A stretch of DNA of 64,000 nucleotides from Siphonodentalium dalli (taxonomy: Eukaryota > Mollusca > Scaphopoda > Gadilida > Siphonodentaliidae), in contig CP136066.1 of NCBI GenBank assembly GCA_032622095.1, positions 203,504,978-203,568,977 on the forward strand, given 5' to 3'. Positions 46,741-57,783 of the stretch are shown one piece after another. Within the stretch, counting starts at the first letter, position 1. The number at the start of each line of letters is the position of its first letter. A program made the translations under genes and the position numbers. The notes below the pieces were generated by a model. It was not told the DNA's origin and made no database searches. It saw only the letters and a list, made by a program, of their open reading frames with translations.

Positions 46741-47800
46741 CTATGTTTTGGTAAACTCTTGGGATGGTTTGACAAACTCCCTTGATCGTGTGAAATACTC
46801 GATGGAGGGTTTTGTACACTATTGTAGATGTATTGATATGACAGTTGGTTGTTGGTTCGCAACACCAGTCCTGTGCAGTTGGTGGATAGGGAACTTGTTG
46901 GATGGTTTATGAAGCTAGTTTTATGGTTTGGGTCACCCGCTGGGTAATTTGTGACTTCAGTTGGATGCTTTTGGGACACCAATTGGGTGGAGTGTTCACA
47001 TTGAGTGGTTTGGGACACTCGCTATAGATTTAAGATACTGGTTATGTGCATTGAGACACTGCGTGGCCGATTGGGTCACTGGTTGGGTCGTTTGGGACAT
47101 TATAGTTGAATGGATTGAGACGACAGTTGTATGTTGTATGACATGGGCTACATATTGGATGTCTATCTATCGTGTGGTTTCGAACACCAGATGGATGGTT
47201 TGGTAACCGTGGTACACCCATTGCGTGGTTTGGGGCACTGATTGAGTGGTTTGACACACTCAATTGGTGCTCATTGTGTGTTTTACTCATATGATGGTTA
47301 TGGACACTCATTGGATATTTCTGGAACCTACTGGATGGCTTGGGACACACCTATTATGTTGTTCCGAACATAGGTTGCAACGTATGGAGCACTACTGGTG
47401 TGGTTTGGGAACATTCGTTGTTTGGTTTGGGCCCTTAATCAGGTCGATTGAGACACTCATTTAGTGGCTTGTGACACTCATTTTGGGTGAGTTGGAATAC
47501 CAAATGCATGGTTTGGGGACTATATGTTTGAGTAATGACACCAGTTGAGTATCGTTTGGGGAGCTACCTACATCAGTCTACATCAGTCTGGTGGTTTGTG
47601 AAACTCGTTTGGTGGATTGGGACACCCCGTCGATGGTTTGGAGCAATGTTTGGATTTGGGGCGTCCGTCGTATGGATTTGGATACTCACATGTTTGTTTT
47701 TTTGGATACCAGATGGGTTTTGTAACTCTGTATATGGTTTGGCGGACTCGTTGTGTGGTTTGGGACAATCATTTGATGTATTATGAAACTATTGGTGGCT
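46741..47800 (-). repeat. degenerate minisatellite, arm 2 (inverted)
   Basis: The same units in opposite orientation (GGTTTGGGACACTCGTTGG style). Together with arm 1 it forms a head-to-head array. Confidence 0.75.
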
Positions 47801-48539
47801 TTGCAAACTCGTATGGTGGCATATATGACTACATATTGGCTATACGTTTATTCGATATCGTAAGAAAAAAATACACTTCAATTGTTCACTTCCGACTGCC
47901 ATTTTCGCTGTCATTTTGAAGACTGCTTAGACATCGAATTGCCCAATCCTCGGGATATGACTTACTATAATGGATTAGGATTCGCCATTTTATAGTATTA
48001 GGATCAAATTATGCACGAAATGACAGGCATAATTATGCTATGACAACAGGAATAATGCGTTTTTTTGTTGCAGGTTTCTGTCACATTAATACATTTAGAG
48101 GACACTGTAGTGAATGGTAGTACACTCCAGGAAATTGCCGCCATATTGCCCCGTAATATTCACGGCCACATGTTAGCGGCAAATTAGTTGGAGCAGACAT
48201 CATTACGAAAAAATGGGGCCCAGTCTGGAGAAGCATTTTGGCCGACCTGGTTCCCAGACAAATATTCCAATTTTCACAATTTTCTTACATATTTTCTTCA
48301 TTTGTATCTAAATTAACGACTTTCCCTTCATTAGACGCATGGATATTTTGGATATATTATTATATGGTCACATTTGGCAGTCAGGGAACTCGACTGAGCG
48401 TTTATGGTCGGCAGATTTGTTTATTAAAAAAATTACAATTTTCACCATTTTGTTTACATATTCCAGTATTTTGACTAAAAAATTACGACTTCTGGTTCAT
48501 GGGGATTTTGGATATGTTATTATATGAGTATATTCACCA

Positions 48540-49870
48540 CTCAAAAAGACCGAAAGCAAATTATTTTCACGGTTGGGCGTTTCCTTCCTTCCGTTTGACT
48601 GGACTAATAAGGAACTGCAAACTTGACACAAAAAAGACACAAATAGAACCCTATTTCAAAGACATGTGAAAAATTTCCCCCAAAGCGAATTTTGGATATA
48701 TTGTTCCCCATATTCTGCCCAACAAAATAACACCAACAGCTTGTTACCAATTTAATATAGGTTCACCTTAAAATCTGAGTCTCAACCAGAAAATTACAGT
48801 TTTCACCATTTTTGTTTACGAGGATTTTGGTTATGTTATCATATGGATATAGTCACATTCAAACACACCAAACGACATTGCATAGTAATTTGTTCACGGT
48901 TAGGTTTTTCTTTCCATCAGATTGACTAGACTAATAAGGAACAGCAAAATTTACACAAAAAGCAGCAAAAAGCCATAATTAGGACCCCATTTCAACGAGC
49001 TGTAGAAAATTTTTCCCAACGCGTATTTTAGATATATTGTTCCCCAGATTCTGCCCGATAAAATAACATCAACATCATCTTGTTTCCAATTTAATATAGG
49101 TACACCATAAAATTTGAGTCTCAACCATAAAATTACAATTTTCATCATTTTTGTTTACATATACCTGTCTTTTCACCCAAAAATGACGATTTTCCCACCC
49201 TGGGATTTACGGGGATTTTGGTTATATTATCATATGGATGTAGTCACATTCAACACACCAAAAGACATTGCATAGTAATTTGTTCACGGTTGGGTATTTC
49301 TTTCCATCAGATTGACTAGACTAATAAGGAACAGCAAAATTTACACAAAAACCCGTAAATAGGACCCCATTTCAACGAGCTGTAGAATAATTTCCCCGAA
49401 GCGTATTTTAGCGTATTTTGGGTATATTGTTACCCAGATTCTGCCCGATAAAATAACACCAACAACATCTTGTTACCAATTTAATATAGGTTCACCTTAA
49501 AATCTGAGTCTCAACCAGAAAATTACAATTTTCACCATGTTTGTTTACATATTCCTGTCTTTTCACCCAAAAATGACGATTTTCCCACCCTGGGATTCAC
49601 GGGGATTTTGGTTATGTTATCATATGGATATAGTCACATTCAACACACCAAAAGACATTGCATAGTAATTTGTTCACGGTTGGGTTTTTCTTTTCATCAG
49701 ATTGACTAGACTAATAAGGATCAGCAAAATTTACACAAACTCATAAATAGGACCCCATTTCAACGAGCTGTGGAAAATTTTCCCCAAAGCGGATTTTAGA
49801 TATATTCTTCCCCAGATTCTGCCCGACAAAATGACACCAAACACAGCTTGTAAACAATTTGTTCTAGGTT
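48540..49870. repeat. about 325-390-bp tandem satellite
   Basis: TTCACGGTTNGG recurs at 48566, 48892, 49282 and 49672 (spacings 326, 390, 390), each with CAGATTGACTAGACTAATAA, GACCCCATTTCAACGAGCTG and ATTCTGCCCGATAAAATAAC. Found in the right arm of the giant palindrome; a single inverted unit is in the left arm. Confidence 0.88.
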
Positions 49871-49902
49871 CACCTCAAAATCGAGTCTCAACGACCAGAC
49901 TA

Positions 49903-50390
49903 ATGAATGAAAGCGAGGCTTTGCGAAAACAATGGCTGATTTTGGCGAAATCCAAATGATCAAAATTGCAATTAAGAACATATTGCAAAAAAATAGGTAT
50001 TGATTCGCTGAGACAAGAACACGAGAGTTTATTTATAACCAGAAAAGATGGATACGGCAATTCGTTTCAGACCAAATTGGCTTAATGGGGATTGAAGCGA
50101 CAGACATTGTTATTCACGCATGTAGGAATTGTCGCATATCAATCATAACAGTAAACCGCACTCTTCGAGTGTCATAGCACCATCACTGAACTTTGACCCA
50201 CTGCACACATTCCAGCTTTGATGTGCTTTATTTGGAAACAGGAATATTAATGAGCTGTCGCCAGTGGGGAATTCCCCATCCATCTCGGAAATGAATTTAA
50301 GTATCGGCGTCTCAAGACTGAGAGTTGTCTCTAAGAAAACCTTGGTCTAGTTATAGTTAGGCTGGTCAATGATTGATGATGGATTTAATG
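49903..50390. other. intergenic, nothing recognised
   Basis: No gene or classified repeat seen. Confidence 0.4.
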
Positions 50391-50780
50391 TTAACCCTTT
50401 ACCCAACAAACCGGCCAAATAAAGCTGCAACAGCCTAAATTATCTTGAGTCTGTCTCAATAAAACCATACAAATATGGATATCATTGGAACCGGCTCATT
50501 GACCACATTGTGATGGTTACAGTTATGCCCTGTGCCAATGCATTCTCTTATATATGCGAGTCGACCATAGGTCGCCTCGCATATATAAGAGAATGCATTG
50601 GCCTAAAAAAAATCTTTTTTTAACACTTTTTACCATTTTTTCTTACATTCTTTAACAATTTTATAATTTTTAATGTGTTAAGCCAATGCATTCTCTTATA
50701 TATGCGAGGCGACCTATGGTCGACTCGCATATATAAGAGAATGCATTGGCACAGGGCCCTTCTGTTTGGTAAAGGGTTAA
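50391..50780 (+). mobile_element. TTAA MITE family A, copy 9
   Basis: TTAA at 50391-50394 and 50777-50780, long arm left, two consensus-like hairpins. Confidence 0.93.
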
Positions 50781-51061
50781 TAGCAGATGAGGCCATGAAG
50801 AACAAATGTATTGATTAATTGTGGGACCAGAAAATGAGGATTTAATTTGGCCAAAGGTTTTTCTGAATAAAAAAATTGACCAAAAGATTTTTCGGTCCAG
50901 CATGAACACTGTTGATTATAGTGAAAGCCAGAACACCCTCCGAGTTCCCCAGAAAATACAACAAATCTAGGTCGATGATAGATGATGGATTTAATGTTGA
51001 TGAATTTGCTCACAAGTAAAGAATGAAAGCATAACAAATCATAGTAAAAACAATCAACATA

Positions 51062-51123
51062 ATTATGAGCCAGCCTGTTAAACCATAGTGAATTATGAGC
51101 CAGCCTGTTAAACCATAGTGAAT
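51062..51123. repeat. 30-bp perfect tandem duplication
   Basis: AATTATGAGCCAGCCTGTTA then AACCATAGTG repeated twice; a related GTTAAAACATAGTGAATTC recurs at 51338 across the neighbouring foldback element. Confidence 0.9.
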
Positions 51124-51135
51124 TCAAGTTTGATG

Positions 51136-51286
51136 CAAGCCTTGAAATAGTGTGTCTGTCATTTGCAGAATGAGGTTCCCAGAGGGTGAATTTAGTGATG
51201 CTACCCCGCATATCGGGCTAGCATCACCAAATTCACCCTCTGGGGACCTCATTCTGCAAATGACAGACACACTATTTCAAGGCTTG
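51136..51286. mobile_element. foldback element E, copy 3 (near-perfect hairpin)
   Basis: CAAGCCTTGAAATAGTGTGT ... and its inverted partner ending ACTATTTCAAGGCTTG, with about 70-bp arms and a small centre (CCCGCATATCGGG). Non-coding. Confidence 0.88.
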
Positions 51287-52208
51287 GTTTTATGTAACCA
51301 CACACCAAAGTTCCATTTCCACGAAAGAATCAACCTGTTAAAACATAGTGAATTCAAGTAACCACACACTAATATTTTTTTTCATGATGGTCTATCTCTT
51401 CCCAGAAAGTTTTATATAGAGATTACAGGGTATAAAATAATAGATATGAATCAATTTATTTAAATTTTTTGGACAGTTTTAGAAATTTCAATCATTTGAA
51501 CAACTTTTCAAATCTACCAAAACAATTGTAAGTTAAAAGTCTTCCCTCCACTGAATAAATGACGACAAAACACCTTTTGCATACTAGCCGTACGAGCGGT
51601 CTCTAGAAACTTGATGACCGGACCGTCGTTCGCTAGAAAGTGACGATCTCGCATTGAACACGTGTCATGTGAAATCAGAAACTCATCTCTGATTGGCCCC
51701 CACTGTCACGTGTTCAGTAAACAACTTTACTATCCCCGCCCATTTATTAACCCGTATCGTTCAAGACAAATGTTTTTCGCTATACTGCGAAACTCGAAAA
51801 ACTATTATTCCAATACAGTCTCCCATAATAGTATGCGGTGAGTGCATCGACATGATCAGCTTGAAGTGACATAGGTGGTTCATCGCTTTTTATGAAGTGG
51901 TGGCTGCAGTTATTGGTTGATGAACATCGGAAACATTCGTGTAAACCATATGGCGATTTGTACTGATTCTTACCGGCGTTAATTCAATGTAGAGGGTGTG
52001 TGATTACAACTGCATAAATATAATCAATAAAATAGTCATTGAAAACAGAATAAAAAATCTGTAACATAAATTCAAACTTTGTTTACAAGTAATAATTCTA
52101 CAATGACCAGAATTTTTGAGTTTTGTTGATATACTTGAAGATAAGAACACATATGCTTATTTCATAGTGGTGGCTTTGTGGTTTTAAAAAAAATATTTTA
52201 GGCTGGCT
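51287..52208. other. intergenic, nothing recognised
   Basis: AT-rich. An inverted CACGTGTCATGTGA / TGTCACGTGTTCAG patch lies at 51658-51720. No gene. Confidence 0.4.
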
Positions 52209-52642
52209 TTAACCCTTTACCCAACAAACCGGCCAAATAAAGCTTCAACAGCCTAAAATATCTTCGGTCTGTCTCAATAGAACCATACAAATATGGATAT
52301 CATTGGAACCGGCTCCTTGACCACATTGTGATAGTTACAGTTATGCCCTGTTCCAATGCATTCTCTTATATATGCGATTCGACCATAGGTCGCCTCGCAT
52401 ATATAAGAGAATGCATTGGCACAGGGCATAACTGTAACTATCACAATGTGGTCAAGGAGCCGGTTCCAATGATATCCATATTTAACACTTTTTACCATTT
52501 TTTCTTACATTCTTTAACAATTTTATAATTTTTAATGTGTTAAGCCAATGCATTCTCTTATATATGCTAGGCGACCTATGGTCGACTCGCATATATAAGA
52601 GAATGCATTGGCACAGGGCCCTTCTGTTGGGTAAAGGGTTAA
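52209..52642 (+). mobile_element. TTAA MITE family A, copy 10 (rearranged)
   Basis: Starts as a normal long-arm-left copy, but after the first hairpin it reads back into an inverted copy of the long arm (CAGGGCATAACTGTAACTAT ... GATATCCATATT) before the spacer and second hairpin. This is a snap-back duplication of the arm. TTAA intact at both ends. Carries ATTAAA on the - strand (52531-52536), a possible weak poly(A) signal for CPSF2. Confidence 0.9.
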
Positions 52643-52915
52643 ACATGACAACTTCCATGACAAGTCAGATGTTAAATGAGAGTGTCACTGTGAGCTGGCA
52701 GTGTTTTTGGGCTTGCTTTGGGTAATATGAAGATGCAGACAAGACAACTGCCATAATAAGTACATAGTAGTACCACTGCAATCCGAAACCATTGTTTTTG
52801 GGCTCACTTTTCATTGTGGGCGGGAACTGTTGTCCTGGGCTGCGACCAAGCAATAGGAGGTGCTTTGCCTCGAACAGGAATGTCACATTCTCAAAGTCGT
52901 TGAGATCGAGCCTCG

Positions 52916-53008
52916 TCACAAGATGGCGTACTGTTGATATAATATGTCTCGGATCTTGAAGTATTCGGGTCCTATACACCCTTCTAACTGAACCTTTCCG
53001 GCCTCCGT
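52916..53008 (-). CDS. CPSF2: CPSF2 terminal exon
   Basis: Acceptor TTTTTCAG; reads TEAGKVQLEGCIGPEYFKIR then DILYQQYAIL and TGA. It closely parallels the C-terminus of CPSF100 (LEGC---FY-IRDLLYEQYAI). CPSF2 is the catalytically inactive metallo-beta-lactamase/beta-CASP partner of CPSF3 in pre-mRNA 3' cleavage, acting in the nucleus. Confidence 0.93.
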   Translation of the reverse strand, partial: TEAGKVQLEGCIGPEYFKIRDILYQQYAIL

Positions 53009-53113
53009 CTGAAAAATATCAAAGACCAAGTCAGTTAATTTCAAGACTGGAGATAGTGTCTGACAATGGAACACATTGCGATAGACGACGTCTATAGCTA
53101 TAGCTGTCATCGA

Positions 53114-53503
53114 TTAACCCTTTACCCAACAGAAGGGCACTGTGCCAATGCATTCTGTTATATATGCGAGTCGACCATAGGTCGCCTCGCATATATAAGA
53201 GAATGCATTGGCTTAACACATTAAAAATTATAAAATTGTTAAAGAATGTAAGAAAAAATGGTAAAAAAAGATTTTTTTTAGGCCAATGCATTCTCTTATA
53301 TATGCGAGGCGACCTATGGTCGACTCGCATATATAAGAGAATGCATTGGCACAGGGCATAACTGTAACCATCACAATATGGTCAAGGAGCCGGTTCCAAT
53401 GATATCCATATTTGTATGGTTTTATTGAGACAGACCGAAGATATTTTAGGCTGTTGAAGCTTTATTTGGCCGGTTTTGGCCGGTTTGTTGGGTAAAGGGT
53501 TAA
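53114..53503 (-). mobile_element. TTAA MITE family A, copy 11
   Basis: TTAA at both ends, short arm left, two hairpins, long arm right. In a CPSF2 intron, 105 bp from the terminal exon's acceptor. Confidence 0.93.
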
Positions 53504-53592
53504 CAGGAAGATATTCGGGCGCTGTTCTGAGTAACTCCATGGAATACATCCAGAAGCTGTTTTCATGTTCGAATCCCCCCCCAACATCCAAC

Positions 53593-53816
53593 TTAACCCT
53601 TCCATGACAGGAGCTTCCTGAAATTTTGCGAAAACAATGTGCCAGTGCATTCCCTTATAAATATATAAGAGAATACATTGGCCTAACAATATTTACCTTG
53701 ATCTTTTAAGCCTGTGCATTCTGTTATATATTTGAGGCTACCTATGGGAGACTCGCATTAACTGGTACAGGGTCTTTAATGCTGCACCAGTGCTGCTCTC
53801 ATCATGAAAGGGTTAA
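53593..53816. mobile_element. TTAA MITE family C, copy 4
   Basis: TTAACCCTTCCATGACAGGA left; CAGTGCTGCTCTCATCATGA then AAGGG and TTAA right. Both hairpins are decayed. Its right TTAA is also the left TTAA of family A copy 12. Confidence 0.82.
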
Positions 53817-54212
53817 CCCTTTACCCAACAGAAGGGCCCTGTGCCAATGCATTCTCTTATATATGCGAGTCGACCATAGGTCGCCTCGCATATATAAGAG
53901 AATGCATTGGCTTAACACATTAAAAATTATAAAATTGTTAAAGAATGTAAGAAAAAATGGTAAAAAGTGTTAAAAAAAGATTTTTTTTAGGCCAATGCAT
54001 TCTCTTATATATGCGAGGCGACCTATGGTCGACTCGCATATATAAGAGAATGCATAGGCACAGGGCATAACTGTAATTATCACAATGTGGTCAAGGAGCC
54101 GGTTCCAATGATATCCATATTTGTATGGTTCTATTGAGACAGACCGAAGATATTTTAGGCTGTTGAAGCTTTATTTGGCCGGTTTTGGCCGGTTTGTTGG
54201 GTAAAGGGTTAA
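53813..54212 (-). mobile_element. TTAA MITE family A, copy 12
   Basis: TTAA at 53813-53816 and 54209-54212, complete two-hairpin structure. Confidence 0.93.
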
Positions 54213-54316
54213 TCGACTACGCTTATCTCCTAATTACACCATCCCGATGTAAACCTTTGATCCTGAATGAGATCATCCATTCGGAGAACAAACGGTCAGC
54301 TATGATAGGTACTCAC

Positions 54317-54451
54317 TCTTTTGACAGCCACTGCGTTGTTACAGATGAGCACGCCAGCCACAAATTCAGCTTGGAAACCCTCCTGTAGCAGCGTTAATTT
54401 GAAGTCGGATAGCTTGGGCTCATTAATGAAAACTGACTTATGACTTGGTAC
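54317..54451 (-). CDS. CPSF2: CPSF2 exon
   Basis: 135 bp, phase 0 both sides; acceptor CCCATAG, donor GTGAGT. Encodes [20 protein letters not shown] and then [19 protein letters not shown] and AVAVKR. This is nearly the CPSF100 C-terminal domain text (H-SVF-NEP-LSDFK, EG-QAEFV-GVL-CNN), which contacts the CPSF/symplekin core. Confidence 0.96.
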
Positions 54452-54551
54452 CTATGGGGAGAGAGAACATTGAACAGTTATAACATATATATATACATCG
54501 TGTCGAGACGACGTCAACTCAAGGCACCCGCTGACTATAGAATGGGACAAG

Positions 54552-54758
54552 TACAGTAATGCCCTAATTAATCGACTCCATAACCACATCATAATTATGG
54601 GTAATTTTTCAGGATTTAGTCGGAAATATGGCTTGTTGCCATTCATCACCGCGAGATTTCCGATGAATGGCAACAAGCCATATTTCCGACTAAATCCTGA
54701 AAAATTACCCATAATTCTGCTGTGGTTATGGAGTCGATTAATTAGGGCATATAATGTA
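54552..54758. mobile_element. palindromic mariner-type MITE F, copy 2
   Basis: Near-complete palindrome; TACAGTAATGCCCTAATTAA and inverted partner, arms including GGAAATATGGCTTGTTGCCA. TA borders. In a CPSF2 intron. Confidence 0.85.
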
Positions 54759-55560
54759 ACATTTTATTTGATACATTTGCCTGACAATTATATGAGAATA
54801 TTCAATGACGAGCATTCTATTCATTGTATTGCCATCTGTAAATATATTTCCCATCGATTTGAACTCCCATCATACTCAATACAATGAAAGTTGTCAGATT
54901 TTGGTTGACTAACATGTTTTATTCCACAGCGATGTCCATTTCCATTGGTACTCACACTTGGCACATTGTTAAAGTTATTGTTATTACATCAGTCTAAACA
55001 AATCTCTCAAATACAGGAAATTTGAGTACAGTCCCCCTTAATTAAGTTGGTTAAATAGTCTGAGTACTGAAATCCACTAATAATTATGAATTCAGAGCAA
55101 GGCATCAACATCTTAGGTTGTAGTGGATATACAATTTTATATGTTACAGCCTTTCTGTGCTATTTCACACAGAAGCAAATGATAAAATTTAAAACAATAA
55201 ATAAATATAAGATTATTGTGTTGGACCCAGATCTCTAATCGCGTAATTATAAGAAAATTGAACGTCATATGTTCACACATGCCGGCCCAATTGTTTGGAT
55301 CTCCATTCCTCTCGACATTCATTCGTCATTCGCATTCTCTTGACATCTTCAAACAACGACTGAAAATGCACCTCTTCAAGATTTACCCGCACACAGCTAC
55401 TAGCCATAGATAATGACATGCATCATTCTCCATATCCATATATTTACTTGTGTGATTGCTATCTTCTAATGTTTGTACATAACCTGCATATAGAGTCCTA
55501 AGCAATCTACATTCAATTTGCACTGCAGATGAAGCTTATCCAAATCATAAAACTAAGTAC
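54759..55560. other. CPSF2 intron, nothing clear
   Basis: 55216-55413 (+) has a frame containing RHSHSLDIFKQRLKMHLFK, a motif resembling the C-terminal end seen after reverse transcriptases in some LINE-derived sequences. Too short to assign; no other support. Confidence 0.35.
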
Positions 55561-55628
55561 CTTAGCAGCCACGAGTTTATCCAATGACGGAACGATAGCC
55601 ATATCCTTCTCTCCTTCAGATTTCTTTT
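55561..55628 (-). CDS. CPSF2: CPSF2 exon
   Basis: 68 bp between TTGCAG and GTACTT, phase 1 in and phase 0 out. Encodes KKSEGEKDMAIVPSLDKLVA then AK, the acidic/basic linker preceding VPSHKSVF. It matches the IVPSLD/IIPTLEPL segment of CPSF2. Confidence 0.9.
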
Positions 55629-55738
55629 CTGCAATAGACCGAATGTTTAACAATATTATGTCTTTTTAAAGTAACCCAAGGCACCCACAGCGGGTAAATG
55701 TGTGAAAAATTTAAAAGTTTGTAAAAACATCACCACTA

Positions 55739-55999
55739 TTAACCCTTTTATGACGGGAGCTGCATTGGTGCAGCATTAAAGATCCTGTGCCAGTGCATTA
55801 TCTTATATATCCGAGTCTCCCATAGGGAGTCTTACAACATATATAAGAAAATGCACTGGCTTACACCATGAAGTTAAATATTGATAGGCCAATGTATTCT
55901 CTTATATATGCGAGGCTCCCTATGAGAAACTCATATAAGAGAATCATTGCCACAGGGTTTTGGTAAAATTTAAGGAAGCTCCAGTCAGGGAAGGGTTAA
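55739..55999. mobile_element. TTAA MITE family C, copy 5
   Basis: TTAACCCTTTTATGACGGGA left; GGAAGCTCCAGTCAGGGAAG then GGTTAA right (55996-55999). Two hairpins with TCTCCC-ATA-GGGAGT type centres. A second right-end fragment (GAAGCTCCAGTCATGGAAGG) lies at 56164-56190. Confidence 0.85.
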
Positions 56000-56384
56000 G
56001 TTCCTCTGAAGTAAAGTCTGATTTAGACGGACTCGTTAAGGATGCCACAAATTTAATTAATTCATTGAAACATGCACACAACTGGATGTCAATCATAACT
56101 TGGTACTTTATTGTAAACGCATGGTATTTTCTAGTATTTATCCATTGGCTGTCAGAAAATTTCAGGAAGCTCCAGTCATGGAAGGATTAAAGGGACCATG
56201 GCATTCACAGTGGGTAAATGTGCAAAAATATAAAAGTTTGTAAAAACATCACCACCAAAGGAACAGTAAGGCTTTTACAAGTTAATATGTGTTAACTGCT
56301 ACAGTTTTCGTGATAATATGGACGTTCATCGGCACTGCTATCGTGATAGCATATAGGTAGTGTTTTTTCCTCATTAACCGACTA

Positions 56385-56455
56385 GCAGATTTCAGGGGTC
56401 GACTAATTTAATAATCACGTCGATGTTGATTAGTCGGATAATCATTTCAACACTA
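56385..56455. mobile_element. hAT-like terminal fragment
   Basis: CAGGGGTCGACTAATTTAAT ... ACGTCGATGTTGATTAGTCG resembles the CGATTA-rich hAT end at 16628. Single fragment, low confidence. Confidence 0.35.
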
Positions 56456-56555
56456 CATTACATTACATTACAACATACATTGTTAATCAGGTAGATAATT
56501 CAAATATTTTAGTATGAACAGGTGTAACAGTTTATCTTGCTCCCATAGCAGGTGA

Positions 56556-56684
56556 GGCCTAAGCAGAATGAGGTCCCCAGAGGGTGAATTTGGTGATGCT
56601 AGCCCACCATGTGGGATAGCATCACTAAATTCACCCTATGGGGTGCTCATTCTACAAATGACAGACACACTATTTACAGCCTTG
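56556..56684. mobile_element. foldback element E, copy 4
   Basis: GCAGAATGAGGTCCCCAGAG ... centre CCCACCATGTGGG ... inverted arm ending CACTATTTACAGCCTTG; the left arm is truncated. Confidence 0.82.
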
Positions 56685-56760
56685 TTTTTACAGGATTGAG
56701 CCTGTCAGCCCAGTCAAACACAAAGCCTACTATGAGTCAACTTTGATAATGCATTTCTAC

Positions 56761-56959
56761 CTTTTTTTCCCTTTTCTTCCTCCTCATCAGAGATTTCTCC
56801 ATCCTCCATATCTTTGAATGGTGCCGGCTCCAATTCAGCCATGGCACCCGTGTCCGTCTTCACCTCCGTGTAGTTTATCACACCGTCTATCCATGCCAAC
56901 TCGCAATCCCTCGCCTTCGAGAATTCTAAAGCACTGACTAGATAATCTCTCAGTTTGAC
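56761..56959 (-). CDS. CPSF2: CPSF2 exon
   Basis: 199 bp between TTCTAG and GTAGAA, phase 0 in and phase 1 out. Encodes VKLRDYLVSALEFSKARDCE then LAWIDGVINYTEVKTDTGA and an acidic stretch DGEISDEEEEKGKK. It corresponds to the VKLKDSLVSSL...LAWIDGVL region of CPSF2 that follows the beta-CASP part; the acidic low-complexity linker is also typical. Confidence 0.95.
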
Positions 56960-57015
56960 CTAGAAGGAATATTTAACATTTTCAAACGAATCATCAAACA
57001 AAACAAGAGATGGGG

Positions 57016-57320
57016 TGTCGCCCGATGGTGTCGGCATACCTATAACCCATGGCTGTCGCCCGTTGGTGTCGGCATACCTATAACCCATGGCTGTCGCCCG
57101 ATGGAGTCGGCATACCTATAACCCATGGCTGTCGCCCGATGGAGTCGGCATACCTATAACCCATGGCTGTCACCCGATGGAGCCGGCATACCTGTAACCC
57201 ATGGATGTCGCCCGATGGAGTCGGCATACCTGTAACCCATGGCTGTCACCCGATGGAGCCGGCATACCTGTAACCCATGGATGTCGCCCGATGGAGTCGG
57301 CATACCTGTAACCCATGGCT
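57016..57320. repeat. 38-bp minisatellite, 8 copies
   Basis: Unit TGTCGCCCGATGGAGTCGGC then ATACCTATAACCCATGGC. Variants (ATGGAGCC, CCTGTAACC, GGATGTCG) alternate near the right end, suggesting a two-unit block. In a CPSF2 intron. Confidence 0.93.
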
Positions 57321-57464
57321 GACATAGTCAGACAGACAACCAACAAAATAAAAATAAAACATTTCCAGATACTCTTAGTATATTCTTGGGGAAATTAATA
57401 ATTTGGTAACTTTTATTTCTAAATTATAACCTGCAACCAAGACCACCCCATTCTCCTGTTCAGT

Positions 57465-57715
57465 CAAGCCTTGAAATAGTGTGTCTGTCATTTGCAGAAT
57501 GAGGTTCCCAGAGGGTTAATTTAGTGATGCTACCCCGCATAGTGGGCTAGCATCACCAAATTCACCCTCTGGGAACCTCATTCTGCTGAGGTGTAAGCAG
57601 AATGAGGTCCCCAGAGGGTGAATTTGGTGATGCTAGCCCGCTATGTGGGGTAGCATCACTAAACTCACCCTCTGGGGACCTCATTCTGCAAATGACAGAC
57701 ACCCTATTTCAAGGT
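57465..57715. mobile_element. foldback element E, copy 5 (two hairpins in tandem)
   Basis: Two successive hairpins: CAAGCCTTGAAATAGTGTGT ... CCTCATTCTGC, then AAGCAGAATGAGGTCCCCAG ... CACCCTATTTCAAGG. The centres are complementary inversions (CCCGCATAGTGGGC and GCCCGCTATGTGGGG), as if the element duplicated by unequal exchange. Confidence 0.85.
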
Positions 57716-57783
57716 CTATTATTCATCTGGAGGGGTGTTCAGGATATATGAACAGACAACAAATAATGAAAGTGAAGGAGTGG

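Larger units (their letters stand above)
45226..49902. mobile_element. giant imperfect palindrome (foldback-like element), 4.7 kb
   Basis: Ends TAGTCTGGTCGTTGA and inverted TCAACGACCAGACTA. The 3 bp ATG lies directly outside both. Inverted similarity continues inward: 45250-45390 versus 49740-49870 (CTAGAACAAATTGTTTACAA, GGGCAGAA, CGCTTTGGGGAAAATTTT), and 46050-46090 versus 48105-48160 (CACTGTAG, GCCGCCATATTG). The centre is a minisatellite whose units switch strand near 46740. No protein; superfamily unknown. Confidence 0.65.

Noticed and set aside
46482-47919. Frames rich in SQTTQ/SNHP or WFGT words
   Set aside because: Translation of degenerate minisatellite arms; codon use and composition follow the repeat.
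55216-55413. LINE reverse-transcriptase remnant
   Set aside because: The short RHSHSLDIFKQRLKMHLFK motif is suggestive, but no polymerase or endonuclease motifs are nearby.
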